NCBI GenBank assembly: GCA_018350325.1
Contig: JAEVLN010000005.1
Location: forward strand, 2,552,142-2,616,141
DNA length: 64,000 bases
Source of the DNA: Globodera rostochiensis
Taxonomy: Eukaryota > Nematoda > Chromadorea > Rhabditida > Heteroderidae
Direction: 5' to 3'
Shown: piece by piece, positions 22,206 to 32,986 of the stretch
Layout: each line of letters starts with the position of its first letter
How positions within the stretch are numbered: the stretch's first letter is position 1
Translations under genes and position numbers: made by a program
Notes under the pieces: model-generated
The model's database searches: none
What the model saw: the letters and a program-made list of their open reading frames with translations, nothing else
Told to the model about the DNA's origin: nothing

Positions 22206-24040
22206 AAACCTTTTCAGTTTTGTGACGTCAGTGACGGCTCCAACCTTTTCAGTTTTGTCACGTCAGTGACGGCTCCAACCTTTTCAGTTTGGTCACGTCA
22301 GTGGCTGCTCCAGCCTTTTCAGTTTTGTCACGTCAGTGACGGCTCCAACCTTTTCAGTTAAGTCACGTCAGTGACTGCTCCAACCTTTTCAGTTTTGTCA
22401 CGTGACGGCTCCAGCCTTTTTAGTTTTGTCACGTCAGTGGCTGCTCAAACCTTTTCAGTTTTGTCACGTCAGCGACGGCTTCAACCTTTTCAGTTTTGTG
22501 ACGTCAGTGACGGCTCCAACCTTTTCAGTTTTGTGACGTCAGTGACGGCTCCAACCTTTTTAATTTTGTCACGTCAGTGACGGCTCCAACCTTTTCAGTT
22601 TGGTCACGTCAGTGGCTGCTCCAGACTTTTCAGTTTTGTCACGTCAGTGACGGCTCCAACCTTTTCAGTTTTGTCACGTCAGTGGCTGCTCCAACCTTTT
22701 CAGTTTTGTCACGTCAGTGACGGCTCCAACCTTTTCAGTTTTGTCACGTCAGCGGCTGCTCCAACCATTTCAGTTTTATCACGTCAGTGACGGCACCAGA
22801 CTTTTCAGTTTTATCACGTCAATGGCTGCTCAAACCTTTTCAGTTTTGTGTCAGTGGCTGCTCCAACCTTTTCAGTTTTGTCACATGACGGCTCCAGCCT
22901 TTTCAGTTTTGTCACGTCAGTGACGGCTCCAACCTTTTCAGTTTTGTGACGTCAGTGACGGCTCCAACCTTTTCAGTTTTGTGACGTCAGTGACGGCTCC
23001 AACCTTTTTAATTTTGTCACGTCAGTGACGGCTTCAACCTTTTCAGTTTGGTCACGTCAGTGGCTGCTCCAGCCTTTTCAGTTTTGTCACGTCAGTGATG
23101 GCTCCAACCTCTTCAGTTTTGTCACGTCAGTGACTGCTCCAACCTTTTCAGTTTTGTCACGTGACGGCTCCAGCCTTTTTAGTTTTGTCACGTCAGTGGC
23201 TGCTCAAACCTTTTCAGTTTTGTCACGTCAGTGGCTGCTCCAACCTTTTCAGTTTTGTCACGTCAGTGGCTGCTCTAACCTTTTCAGTTTTCCACGTCAG
23301 TGGCTGCTCCATTCAGTTTTGTCACGTCAGTGGCTGCTCCAACCTTTTCAGTTTTGTCACGTCAGTGGCTGCTCCAACCTTTTCAGTTTTGTCACGTGAC
23401 GGCTCCAGCCTTTTTAGTTTTGTCACGTCAGTGGCTGCTCAAACCTTTTCAGTTTTGTCACGTCAGTGGCTGCTCCAACCTTTTCAGTTTTGCCACGTCA
23501 GTGGCTGCTCCATTCAGTTTTGTCACGTCAGTGGCTGCTCCAACCTTTTCAGTTTTGTCACGTCAGTGGCTGCTCCAACCTTTTCAGTTTTGTCACGTCA
23601 GCGGCTGCTCCAACCATTTCAGTTTTATCACGTCAGTGACGGCACCAGACTTTTCAGTTTTATCACGTCAATGGCTGCTCAAACCTTTTCAGTTTTGTAA
23701 CGTCAGTGGCTGCTCCAACCTTTTCAGTTTTGTCACATGACGGCTCCAGCCTTTTCAGTTTTGGTCACGTCAGTGGCTGCTCCAACCTTTTCAGTTTTGT
23801 CACGTCAGTGGCTGCTCCAACCTTTTCAGTTTTGTGACGTCAGTGACGGCTCCAACCTTTTCAGTTTTGTGACGTCAGTGACGGCTCCAACCTTTTCAGT
23901 TTTGTGACGTCAGTGACGGCTCCGTCCTTTTTAATTTTGTCACGTCAGTGACGGCTTCAACCTTTTCAGTTTGGTCACGTCAGTGACGGCTCCAACCTTT
24001 TCAGTTTTGTCACGTCAGTGACTGCTCCAACCTTTTCAGT
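22206..24040 (+). repeat. 35-bp minisatellite array 2 (about 52 units)
   Basis: Same unit family as 1316-3133, but richer in GTGACGTCAGTGACGGCTCC variants, which contain the palindrome TGACGTCA. Blocks of several hundred bases are repeated within the array. It ends CCAACCTTTTCAGTGAATCACAACACATAC, joining directly to the 3' flank of EF-hand copy D. TTTTCAG splice-acceptor strings occur once per unit. Confidence 0.97.
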
Positions 24041-24103
24041 GAATCACAACACATACTAAAAGTACATCCCACATTTGAGAGTTAGGTAATGGCATTTCTT
24101 TAT

Positions 24104-25034
24104 TCATCCGCTCGTCAGATCGTCGACTCCAATAAGCGATCGATCAAACTCTCCGGGTTCAATTTGATTGTTGCCATTGAGGTCGATGTCGGCAAACCAG
24201 GAAATGTTCTTGGCAAGATGTTTGGGTAATGTGCCATTTGCTTTTGACCTCAAATAGGCAATGGCCTCATTCAACGAAATGCTCCCGTTCTTGTCAACAT
24301 CGACCTATAAATTGCAAATTTGATCAGTCAATAAAACATAAATTGCCATAATTACCATGTCGAAGTCTTTTCGCGCACTTTCTTCCGATTCCAGCATTGA
24401 GGATGAAGAATTGCTATTTAAAAACAAGAGATTCCCATTAATTAGGATTGCCTATTTGAGATATGTTTAGTTTTATCAAAATCATACCCAATGGACTTGA
24501 ACTGGCCAGAGCAACCACCTTTCCCCTCCCAAATACAATTGTGGCATCCGTCCGGGCAGCTTTCGGCATACTTTGGGTCGCAACAGTAGTAACAGCTGCA
24601 TTTGACCTGGGGACGGCATCCTTCCTTTTTGACGTAGGTGTACTCGCATCCGACACAGTTACAGTCAAAAACGTTACAGTTTGGCTTAAACGCTCCAGGA
24701 CACCTAAACAAATAATGAATTTATTTAATTAAAATGTTTACCATTTCTTAGCTGCTTAAAACGAATATTCAATTAAAAATCTCTTATAATTAATTATAAT
24801 AACAAATAAGTACATGGAGTACTGGGATACTATCCAAAATGGGTTCGTGCAACACCCATCATCATCCCATAATACCAGTCCACAAGAAGCAACCTGACAG
24901 CATTTTGATTGTTATTTCAATTAAATTAATAATCAGAATTATTTTAATTAAATTAATCAGATTTACTTCATCAATTTGACAAGAACCAACAATTTGATGA
25001 AGACAATTATGAAGAATTCAGTTATTATAAGCAT
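24104..25034 (-). pseudogene. Secreted Cys-rich EF-hand protein, copy D, frameshift in leader
   Basis: Exons 24967-25034, 24814-24893, 24488-24703, 24356-24413, 24104-24304. Exons 2-5 are in phase and keep the Cys-rich core and both EF loops. Exon 1 is 68 nt instead of 69 because one T is missing in CAATTTGAC (24971-24980), and the donor is GTAAAT rather than GTAAGT. Joined normally, the frame into exon 2 is broken and soon stops. Probably a recent pseudogene; a sequencing error in the T-run is the alternative. Confidence 0.72.
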
Positions 25035-26491
25035 CTCTTAAGCAAAGTCTATTACGTTGAATGAAATTAACTTTATTTCTTCATAAGGTTAAATAATTTT
25101 AATAATAGAAAATTAAAATGATTAACACGCGCGCCCATCTTAGTTTTATAGTGCCTTATTTTTATGGGAAAAAGCATAAATTGAACAAATTAATTCAATG
25201 AATGCTTTCGGACACATTTATTAAACAATAACGATTCGCAGCAGCAATTTATTATTTATTCGCTTAAAAGATTTTTAAAAAAATTTGTTTCCCCCCCCCC
25301 TTTTGGCACTTCCTCGGAGCTTTGATGACGTGGGAATCGAACAGCTCGAAATTGATGAAAAAGGGAGAGGTAATTCAGAATTTCCAAAAGCCAACTAGAG
25401 CTAAAAACTTCAATTTCATTCAATCATATATGATTTTACTAACCATAACTTGAATCTGGGCGAATTTTCTATTTAATAAATTGGGTCAGAAATAATTTTT
25501 TAAAAAAAGTTATTTCTTCTCCAAATCACGGCTCAAGGATTAGCCAATCACGGCCTTTTTGGGGGTCTGTGATCACGGATCACGGCTCACGCATTTTTTT
25601 CCCAGTGTTGAAGAAAAAGACTGAATATTTCAAACAAACAATTTTATTAGCGGTTAAATGAATTTATAAATAAAAAGTTCGAAATCGAAAAATCGAAAGG
25701 AGAAAAACGTCAAAAGTCGAAAATCGAAGTTTTGAGACAGCCCTGAAGACGACATCGAGCAGTCGTGTCGAAGTCTAAATGATCCGTAAAATTGACTTTG
25801 AGCTTTTTCGATCGTATTTAGAACGGTGTACATGCGTCAGCGATTGATCAAATGCATTGATCAATTTTATATGAATGTTCCATGAGTTATATGATTCTGT
25901 CAAGGCTTTAAAGTAGTGTCCGGCACGGTAAAATTTACCGCGGTAAAAACCGGTAAAAATTCACGGTAAATTTACCAGTTCACCGTTTACCGGTCGCTTT
26001 TCAGTCTTAATCGGTGTCTTTTTTGAAGGTTTTCTAGCCATGACTGTTTTATTTCTGTTTCAATCAATTAGATTCTGCTAAGAGATAAATTCTATTCATC
26101 AAGAGCAATTTTCCACCTAATTAGTTCGGTAGAAAGAAAGTTATAAAGCATTCACAACTCAAACCTTTTCGACCGGATTCTTTTTCTCAGCGTCGCATGC
26201 CGGCGGCACCGCTGGTCTTTAACAAAAAAAAGATGTCACTTTACTAGGGCTGCTCAAGAGTCTCGGTCTCGAGTCTCGAACCGAGAAATGTATCGGTTTT
26301 TTTGAGTCTCAATCTCGGTCTCGACTCTCGAGTCTCGGTAAATTTCAAGTCTCGAGCAATCATAAATAAGACAAACATCTTATCTTCAACTAGTTTTACC
26401 ATATTCCCAATAAATCACACATACTAAAAGTTCATCCAAGCACCAATCAAAAATTGCACATTTGAGAGTTAGGTAATGGCATTTTCTTTAT
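25035..26491. other. Non-coding spacer with repeat debris
   Basis: 25040-25290 is the promoter-like flank of EF-hand copy D. 25720-25770 holds the GACAGCCCTGAAGACGAC start of the EF-like fragment, degraded. 25915-25995 is a CGGTAAA/TTTACCG inverted-repeat cluster. 26245-26360 carries a CTCGGTCTCGAGTCTCG repeat. 26360 marks the left edge of the second segmental-duplication copy. Confidence 0.5.
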
Positions 26492-27871
26492 TCATCCGCT
26501 CGTCTGATCGTTGACTCCAATAAGCGATCGGTCAAACTCTCCGGGTTCAATTTGATTGTTGCCATTGAGGTCGATGTCGGCAAACCAGGACATGTTCTTG
26601 GCAAGATGTTTGGGCAATGTGCCATTTGCTTTTGACCTCAAATAGTCAATGGCCTCATTCAACGAAATGCTCCCGTTCTTGTCAACATCGACCTATAAAT
26701 TGCAATTTGATCAGTCAATAAAACATAAATTGCCATAATTACCATGTCGAAGTTTTTTCGCGCATTTTTAACCGATTCCAGTATTGATGATGAAGAATTG
26801 CTATTTAAAAATAAGTGCTTAATGTATTTAGAGGCAATTCAAAAGAATGAGGATCCCTAATTACTTGAAACTCCTTAGCGGTTTTTGGGGACGTAGATTT
26901 TGAATCTGACTTCCATTTTTCCCGATTTCGAACCCCGGACCTGGATTTAAATTTTTCAAAAAATCGATTTTTAAATTTTTCGATAAAATATTGGCAAAAA
27001 TTGTTTCCGGAGTTTTCTGATGCATAGAATTCGAATCTGTTATTTAAAAAACCAAATTAATTCGTTTAGGATCGGGGGGGGGGGGGAAACCTGAGGTCCC
27101 CGGCCATTCTCATCCCATCCCCGTTCCCCGGTATACCCGTCCCCGGTTTGACCGGGTATCCCACCCCCCCCCCTTCCCTCCGGCACTATTTAGAAGTATG
27201 TTTAGTTTTCTCAAAATCATACCCAATGGACTTGAACGGGGCGTGGCAACCACCTGACCCGTCCCAAATACACATGCGGCATCCGTTCGGGCAGCTTTCG
27301 GCATACTTCGGGTCGCAACAGTAGTAACAGCTGCATCGGACTTCCTCGAGACGGCATCCACGCGATTTTAAGTAGGTGTACTCGCATCCGACACAGTTAT
27401 GGTCAAAAACGTTACAGTTTGGCTTGAACGCTCCAGGACAACTAAACAAATAAGGAATGCTTTTTTGATCCATTATCGCTTTATTTAATTAAAATGTTTA
27501 CCATTTCTTATTTCTTAGCTGCTTACAACGAATATTCAATCAAAAATCTCAGATAATTAATTATAATAATAAATAAGTACATGGAATACTGGGATGCTGT
27601 CCAAAGTATGTTTGAGCAACACCTATCAGCACCCCATATTATCAATCCACAAGAAGCAACCTGACAACATTTTGATTGTTATTTCAATTAAATTAATCAA
27701 ACTTATTTTAATTAAATTAATCAAACTTATTTTAATTAAATTAATCAGACTTATTTTAATTAAATTAATCAGACTTATTTTAATTAAATTAATCAGACTT
27801 ACTTTATCAATTTTGACAAGAACCAACAATTTGATGAAGACAATTATGAAGAATTCAGTTTTTATAAGCAT
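26492..27871 (-). CDS. Secreted Cys-rich EF-hand protein, copy E
   Basis: Five in-phase exons: 27803-27871, 27581-27660, 27223-27441, 26743-26800, 26492-26692, about 208 residues. The leader is MLIKTEFFIIVFIKLLVLVK. The Cys-rich part has 16 Cys, three in exon 2 (VASC, CC) and thirteen in exon 3, in the pattern C-x7-C-x6-C-x2-C-x9-C-x6-C-x-C-x2-CC-x7-C-x3-C-x2-C-x7-C. The even number suits disulphides in a secreted protein. Both EF loops are canonical. Small changes from A: Ala-Tyr to Asp-Tyr after loop 1 and Asp to Asn near the C terminus. Intact. Confidence 0.82.
27676..27797. repeat. 24-bp AT-rich tandem repeat in intron 1 of EF-hand copy E
   Basis: About five units of TTTTAATTAAATTAATCAGA plus CTTA. 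Copy number differs between gene copies: none in A, about two in B, one to two in D, four in C (15040-15150), six in F. Being 24 bp it does not shift frame, and a minus-strand frame runs open through it, but its place between a consensus donor and acceptor marks it as intron. Confidence 0.85.
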
Positions 27872-28314
27872 CTCTTCTTAAGCAAAGTCTATTACGTTGA
27901 ATGAAATTAACTTTATTTCTTCATAAGGTTAAATAAAAATAAATAAATTTAAAAATTTATAAAATTAAAATGATTAACACGCGCGCCCTTTTCTTAGTTT
28001 TATAACGCCTTATTTTTATGGGAAAAAGCATAAAATTAATTCAATGAATGCTTTAGACACATTTACCTATAAAACAATAAACGATTCCCGCCAGCAGATT
28101 TCTTATTTATTTTCTGTTAAAAGCTTTTAAAAAAATTCTAAAATAAAGCAGAGAATATTTTAGAAACCTTATTTTTTGACTTAATTCTCACTTTTTGAAT
28201 CATTAAAGCATAATATCCAAAAAATTTTTAAAGTGTTGAAGAAAAGACTGATATTTGAAATTTTATTATTTTAATTCTCATTGAATCATTCGAAAATGAA
28301 ACTAAAAAGTTAAA

Positions 28315-28440
28315 GTTCGACAGCCCTGAAGACGGCATAGAGCAGTCGTGTCGAATGGAAAGATTCATCCAGACGAGATGAAGCCGCTTTTGGAAGCTAT
28401 TGACAAGGCTTACAAATTGGAAGAGAAAGGGCAAAAAAAG
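28315..28440 (+). pseudogene. EF-hand-like exon fragment 3
   Basis: Copy of 5420-5580 within the segmental duplication; DEMKPLLEAIDKAYKLEEKG is conserved while the upstream part lost about 25 bases. The following 28480-29130 is the non-coding equivalent of 5640-6270. Confidence 0.35.
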
Positions 28441-29140
28441 TATGCATTAATTTGTTTTAATCTAGTGAAATATAATTAAATATTTGCAAAAACATTTGTT
28501 GGGCCGTATAATAATCACAACAAGCAGACATGATGAACCTGATTATATTATATGTATATAAAATATATTTATAAATTATTAGGTAAATTAACATGGTTTT
28601 TTCGATCGTTTAACCTAACCGAACCAAAATCAATAAACGAAATTCTTGATCTTACGGTTTGGTGAAAGCGTCATCATAGCCTCTATTGTATAAACAGAAT
28701 TCCCCCCCCCCTACAAAATTAGACTATTATTAAAACGAATGCCCCTCCCCCAATCCGCCGATGCCAAACTTGGCCGGGTTCCGGCTGCTTTCGACAATTT
28801 CTTGTATATTCGTCGACCTTAAGCAGATTATTTTAATTATTGGATGATGATTATAGAGTAGGCCTGGACCGGGACTGGTACTGAAGTCTCCAATTTTGGG
28901 ACTGAATTTTCCCCCTTTAAATCACGGGTTTTCTCAAAATAACAAATCCCATTCGCGGATGCCAAACTAAGCCGGGTGTTGACTGCCGGCCTTTCTTGTA
29001 CAATATTTATACTCGTCGACCTCTTGAATTGTTTTTTGAATTATTGGATGATGATTAACCTTTAGCTGGGTTTATAATCATTTTTTGCACCATTTCTTTT
29101 GCCACCCTCCCCCCCCCCCTCCATTTACATTTTCTTTTTT

Positions 29141-29160
29141 CAGTGTTCCCTCCGGTGATA
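29141..29160 (+). promoter_or_regulatory. Conserved SPRYSEC 5'-flank motif, diverged copy
   Basis: CAGTGTTCCCTCCGGTGATA, differing from the other copies by C-to-T and G-to-T changes that break the inverted repeat. It lies just before SPRYSEC psi-4, whose first exons are deleted. Confidence 0.3.
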
Positions 29161-29238
29161 AAACAACCCAACTTTTCCATCACATTTTCACTTTTTGAAA
29201 AAATATAATTAAACTAATAATTTTAAATAATTTATTAG

Positions 29239-29904
29239 GCCTACTCCCACAACAAAAGCGAAGCAATGAACGTGAAGGGCAACTGAACGACATTTTGGAG
29301 CAGTTTGTTGCGGTACAGAACAAAAAGTTTGAGGAGCAGAAGAGAATCAACAAAATGCTTCAGAAGCAAATGGACGAATTAGGAAACAGTTCGAAAAGTA
29401 GCTCGAAAAGGTGGGAATTTTGGAGGAAGAAGTAATTGTAAAAATGGAGCAGTATCAGAAAGAACAGCAGCAGAACATTGGCGACTTACAGAAGACAGTT
29501 GCCATGTTAAATGATACAATAAATGGAAATATTAATTTAATATAAATTTGTAATTCCATCTTTTAGGCACGATTTGAGCTCTTAATTTAAAACAACAAAT
29601 TATATTTTCATTTTTTTAGGATTAATCCGACAACAAAATCGATGGGATTCCGCTGCATGTCACGAGGTCCTCGCGCTCATTGAGCCCGACCGATTGATTG
29701 TCCAATATACTGGGTGGAACGGATCATTGTAAATACAGTATTGTTTATTTAAAGTGATTTGATAAAAAAGTTTATGTAGAGTTCACAAAAATGTTCAAAT
29801 TCACTTTGCTTTTCAGTATGGAGCTCTGTGATCGCTGAAAGGCCAATTCCGAATGGGAATTTCGGCTTTTTCTATTACGAAATCCAAATATCAGGGAATG
29901 CATT
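29239..29904 (+). pseudogene. SPRYSEC remnant (psi-4)
   Basis: Duplicate of psi-2 without exons 1-3. The coiled-coil exon (29239-29529) has a frameshift at TCGAAAAGTAGCTC and its donor changed from GTAATT to ATTAAT. The first SPRY exon (29620-29728) has one extra G (ACTGGGTGG). The next exon, 29817-29904, is whole. The last two SPRY exons are missing, as in psi-2, so that loss predates the duplication. Confidence 0.85.
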
Positions 29905-30147
29905 GTAAGTTAAATAAATAAATAATTGAGCTTTGAAATACTCTTGAAGCTTTTCCTCCGGTAAACAAAAATAAAATTAAATGCCAATTTCTTATTTAAG
30001 AAATACACTAAATTTGTACTTTATTTAATTTAGCTTTCTCGTTTATTTGGGAAAAATTGTGGAATAGGTACATTTGCCTCTCCAAATTAAACAAACCAAA
30101 AATCGGAGTTTTTTCATAAATAACTTTTTCACGAATTCTCTAATTGG

Positions 30148-31020
30148 GCTTCCGGAACACCAAATTCTGGTGCATTCTGGATGCCCATAAGATTAAATAA
30201 CAAATTCTGGTGCATGTTGACTTACCGGAAAACCTAATTCTGGTCCAGCTGGCTTCCGGAACAGCAAATTCTGGTGCATTCTGGATTCCAGAAGTGCAAA
30301 CATCAAATTCTGGTCCACCTGGTTTCCGGAACACCAAATTCTGGTGCATTCTGGATGCCCATAACATTAAATAACAAATTCTGGTGCATGTTGACTTACC
30401 GGAAAACCTAATTCTGGTCCAGCTGGCTTCCGGAACAGCAAATTCTGGTGCATTCTGGATTCCAGAAGTGCAAACATCAAATTCTGGTCCACCTGGTTTC
30501 CGGAACACCAAATTCTGGTGCATTCTGGATGCCCATAACATTAAATAACAAATTCTGGTGCATGTTGAGTTCTGGTGCATTCTGGATGCCCATAACATTA
30601 AATAACAAATTCTGGTGCATGTTGACTTACCGGAAAACCTAATTCTGGTCCAACTGGCTTCCGGAACAGCAAATTCTGGTGCATTCTGGATGCCCATAAC
30701 ATTAAATAACAAATTCTGGTGCATGTTGACTTACCGGAAAACCTAATTCTGGTCCAACTGGCTTCCGGAACAGCAAATTCTGGTGCATTCTGGATGCCCA
30801 TAACATCAAATAACAAATTCTGGTTCATATGGCTTTCCGGAAACCTAATTGTGGTGCAGATGGCTTTCCCGAGTAGCAAATTCTGGATTTTGAGAACATC
30901 AAATAACAAATTCTGGTTCTTAGTGAGTTCCGGAAAACCTAATTCTGGTCCAGCTGGCTTTCCACCAGCGAATTCTGGTGCATTCTGATTTCCAGAACAT
31001 CTAATAACAAATTCGGTGCG
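30148..31020. repeat. 104/174-bp higher-order minisatellite array 4
   Basis: Same units as 7968-10280, about eight units, including the decayed right end (GTTCATATGGCTTTCCGG onward). It joins the 3' flank of EF-hand copy F at GAATGAATCACAACACATAC, the same junction as array 3 to copy B. Confidence 0.95.
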
Positions 31021-31088
31021 TGAATGAATCACAACACATACTAAAAGTACATCCAAGCACCAATCAGAGTTAATGGCATTTTCTTTAT

Positions 31089-32132
31089 TCATCCGCTCGT
31101 CTGATCGTCGACTCCAATAAGCGATCGGTCAAACTCTCCGGGTTCAATTTGATTGTTGCCATTGAGGTCGATGTCGGAAAACCAGGACATGTTTTTGGCA
31201 AGATGTTTGGGCAATGTGCCATTTGCTTTTGACCTCAAATAGGCAATGGCCTCATTCAACGAAATGCTCCCGTTCTTGTCAACATCGACCTATAAATTGC
31301 AAATTTGATCAGTCAATAAAACATAAATTGCCATAATTACCATGTCGAAGTCTTTTCGCGCACTTTCTTCCGATTCCAGCATTGAGGATGAAGAATTGCT
31401 ATTTAAAAACAAGAGATTCCCATTAATTAGGATTGCCTATTTGAGATATGTTTAGTTTTATCAAAATCATACCCAATGGACTTGAACGGGCCAGGGCAAC
31501 CACCTTTCCCCTCCCAAGTACAATTGTGGCATCCGTCCGGGCAGCTTTCGGCATACTTCGGGTCGCAACAGTAGTAACAGCTGCATTTGACGTGGGGACG
31601 GCATCCTTCCTTTTTGCCGAACCTGTACTCGCATCCGACACAGTTATAGTCAAAAACGTTACAGTTTGGCTTGAACGCTCCAGGACACCTAAACAAATAA
31701 GAATTTATTTAATTAAAATGTACTATTTCTTAGCTGCTTAAAACGAATATTCAATCAAAAATCTCAGTTAATTAATTAATTATAATTGTACAACGATTTA
31801 TAATAATAACAAATAAGTACTTGGATGGTTTCCAAAATGCGTACAGGCAACACCCATCATCATCCCATATTACCAGTTTACAAGAAGCAACCTGACAGCA
31901 TTTAAATTAATCAGACTTATTTTAATTAAATTAATCAAATTTATTTTAATTAAATTAATCAGACTTATTTTAATTAAATTAATCAGACTTTTTTAAATTA
32001 AATATTCAGACTTATTTTAATTAAATTAATCAAACTTATTTTAATTAAATTAATCAGACTTACTTCATCAATTTTGACAAGAAATAACAATTTGATGAAG
32101 ACAATTATGAAGAATTCAGTTTTTATAAGCAT
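31089..32132 (-). CDS. Secreted Cys-rich EF-hand protein, copy F
   Basis: Five in-phase exons: 32064-32132, 31821-31891, 31473-31688, 31341-31398, 31089-31289, about 204 residues. Leader MLIKTEFFIIVFIKLLFLVK. Exon 2 is the short (71-nt) type shared with B and C (VASCKLVIWDDDGCC). Cys-rich core CVGCEYRFGKKEGC as in B. One change between the EF loops (Ala to Ser in WFSDID). It is the duplicate of B but has kept exon 1 and lacks the MITE, so it shows what B was before it was damaged. Confidence 0.83.
31905..32060. repeat. 24-bp AT-rich tandem repeat in intron 1 of EF-hand copy F
   Basis: About six units of the repeat described for copy E, the longest version in the window; the fourth unit is irregular. 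Confidence 0.85.
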
Positions 32133-32704
32133 CTCTTCTTAAGCAAAGTCTATTACGTTGAATGAAATTAACTTTATTTCATAAGGTTAAAAAAAAAATA
32201 AATTTAATAATATTTAGAAAATTAAAATGATTAACACGCGCGACCTTTTCTTAGTTTTATAGTGTCTTATTTTTATGGGAAAAGCATAAAATTAATTCAA
32301 TGAATGCTTTCAGACACATTTATAAAACAATAAACGTATTTATTCTCTTAAAAGCTTTTTAAAAAATTCTAAAATAAAACAGAGAATATTTTAGAAACGT
32401 ATTTTTTGACTTAATTTTCACTTTTTGGAATCATTAAGCATAATATCCAAAAAAATTTTGCTTGTTCAACCTAATAAACTTTTTGACCATTATTTGTTAA
32501 AATTTTCTTAACTAAATTAAGTTTCACTTGTTATGCCTTTAAATGTGAGGAAAACTAACAATAATTTTGTTGTGCCTGCAAACAATTCCTTATTTTGTTG
32601 AACAACAGGAAAAATGCCAACTGATTACAAAAATTTGTTAGATTTCAACAATTTTATTAGCGGTTAAATGAATTTATAATTTTGTAAATAAAATTAATTT
32701 TTAG

Positions 32705-32925
32705 CGCTTTGTGATTTTGGCACTGTGCCGGTCTCCGTCGGCATTCATTGGCATGACGGCCAGGGCTGTGTCGAAAGTAAAAATCGAAAATCGAAGTTTC
32801 GAGACAGCCCTGAAGACGGCATAGAGCAGTCGTGTCGAGTGGGATTCATCCAGACGAGATGAAGCCGCTTTTGGAAGCTATTTGCATGGCTTACAAATTG
32901 GAAGAGAAAGGGCTATTAATTTGTT
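32705..32925 (+). pseudogene. EF-hand-like exon fragment 4
   Basis: Close copy of 12405-12610, with both the TTTGTGATTTTGGCACTGTG piece and the DEMKPLLEAI piece; a short deletion before GGATTCATCC breaks the frame. 32140-32700 between it and copy F is AT-rich flank without an exon. Confidence 0.35.
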
Positions 32926-32986
32926 TTAAGTTTATTCAAACCGAAAATGGTGTAGTTGAGTTCAGCGTTTGTTGTGACGCCAAGTG

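Larger units (their letters stand above)
26360..32965. repeat. Segmental duplication, short copy
   Basis: Colinear with 3556-12655 but 2.5 kb shorter: SPRYSEC exons 1-3 are deleted, the 104-bp array is contracted to about 0.87 kb, and the MITE is absent. See the entry at 3556-12655. Confidence 0.85.
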
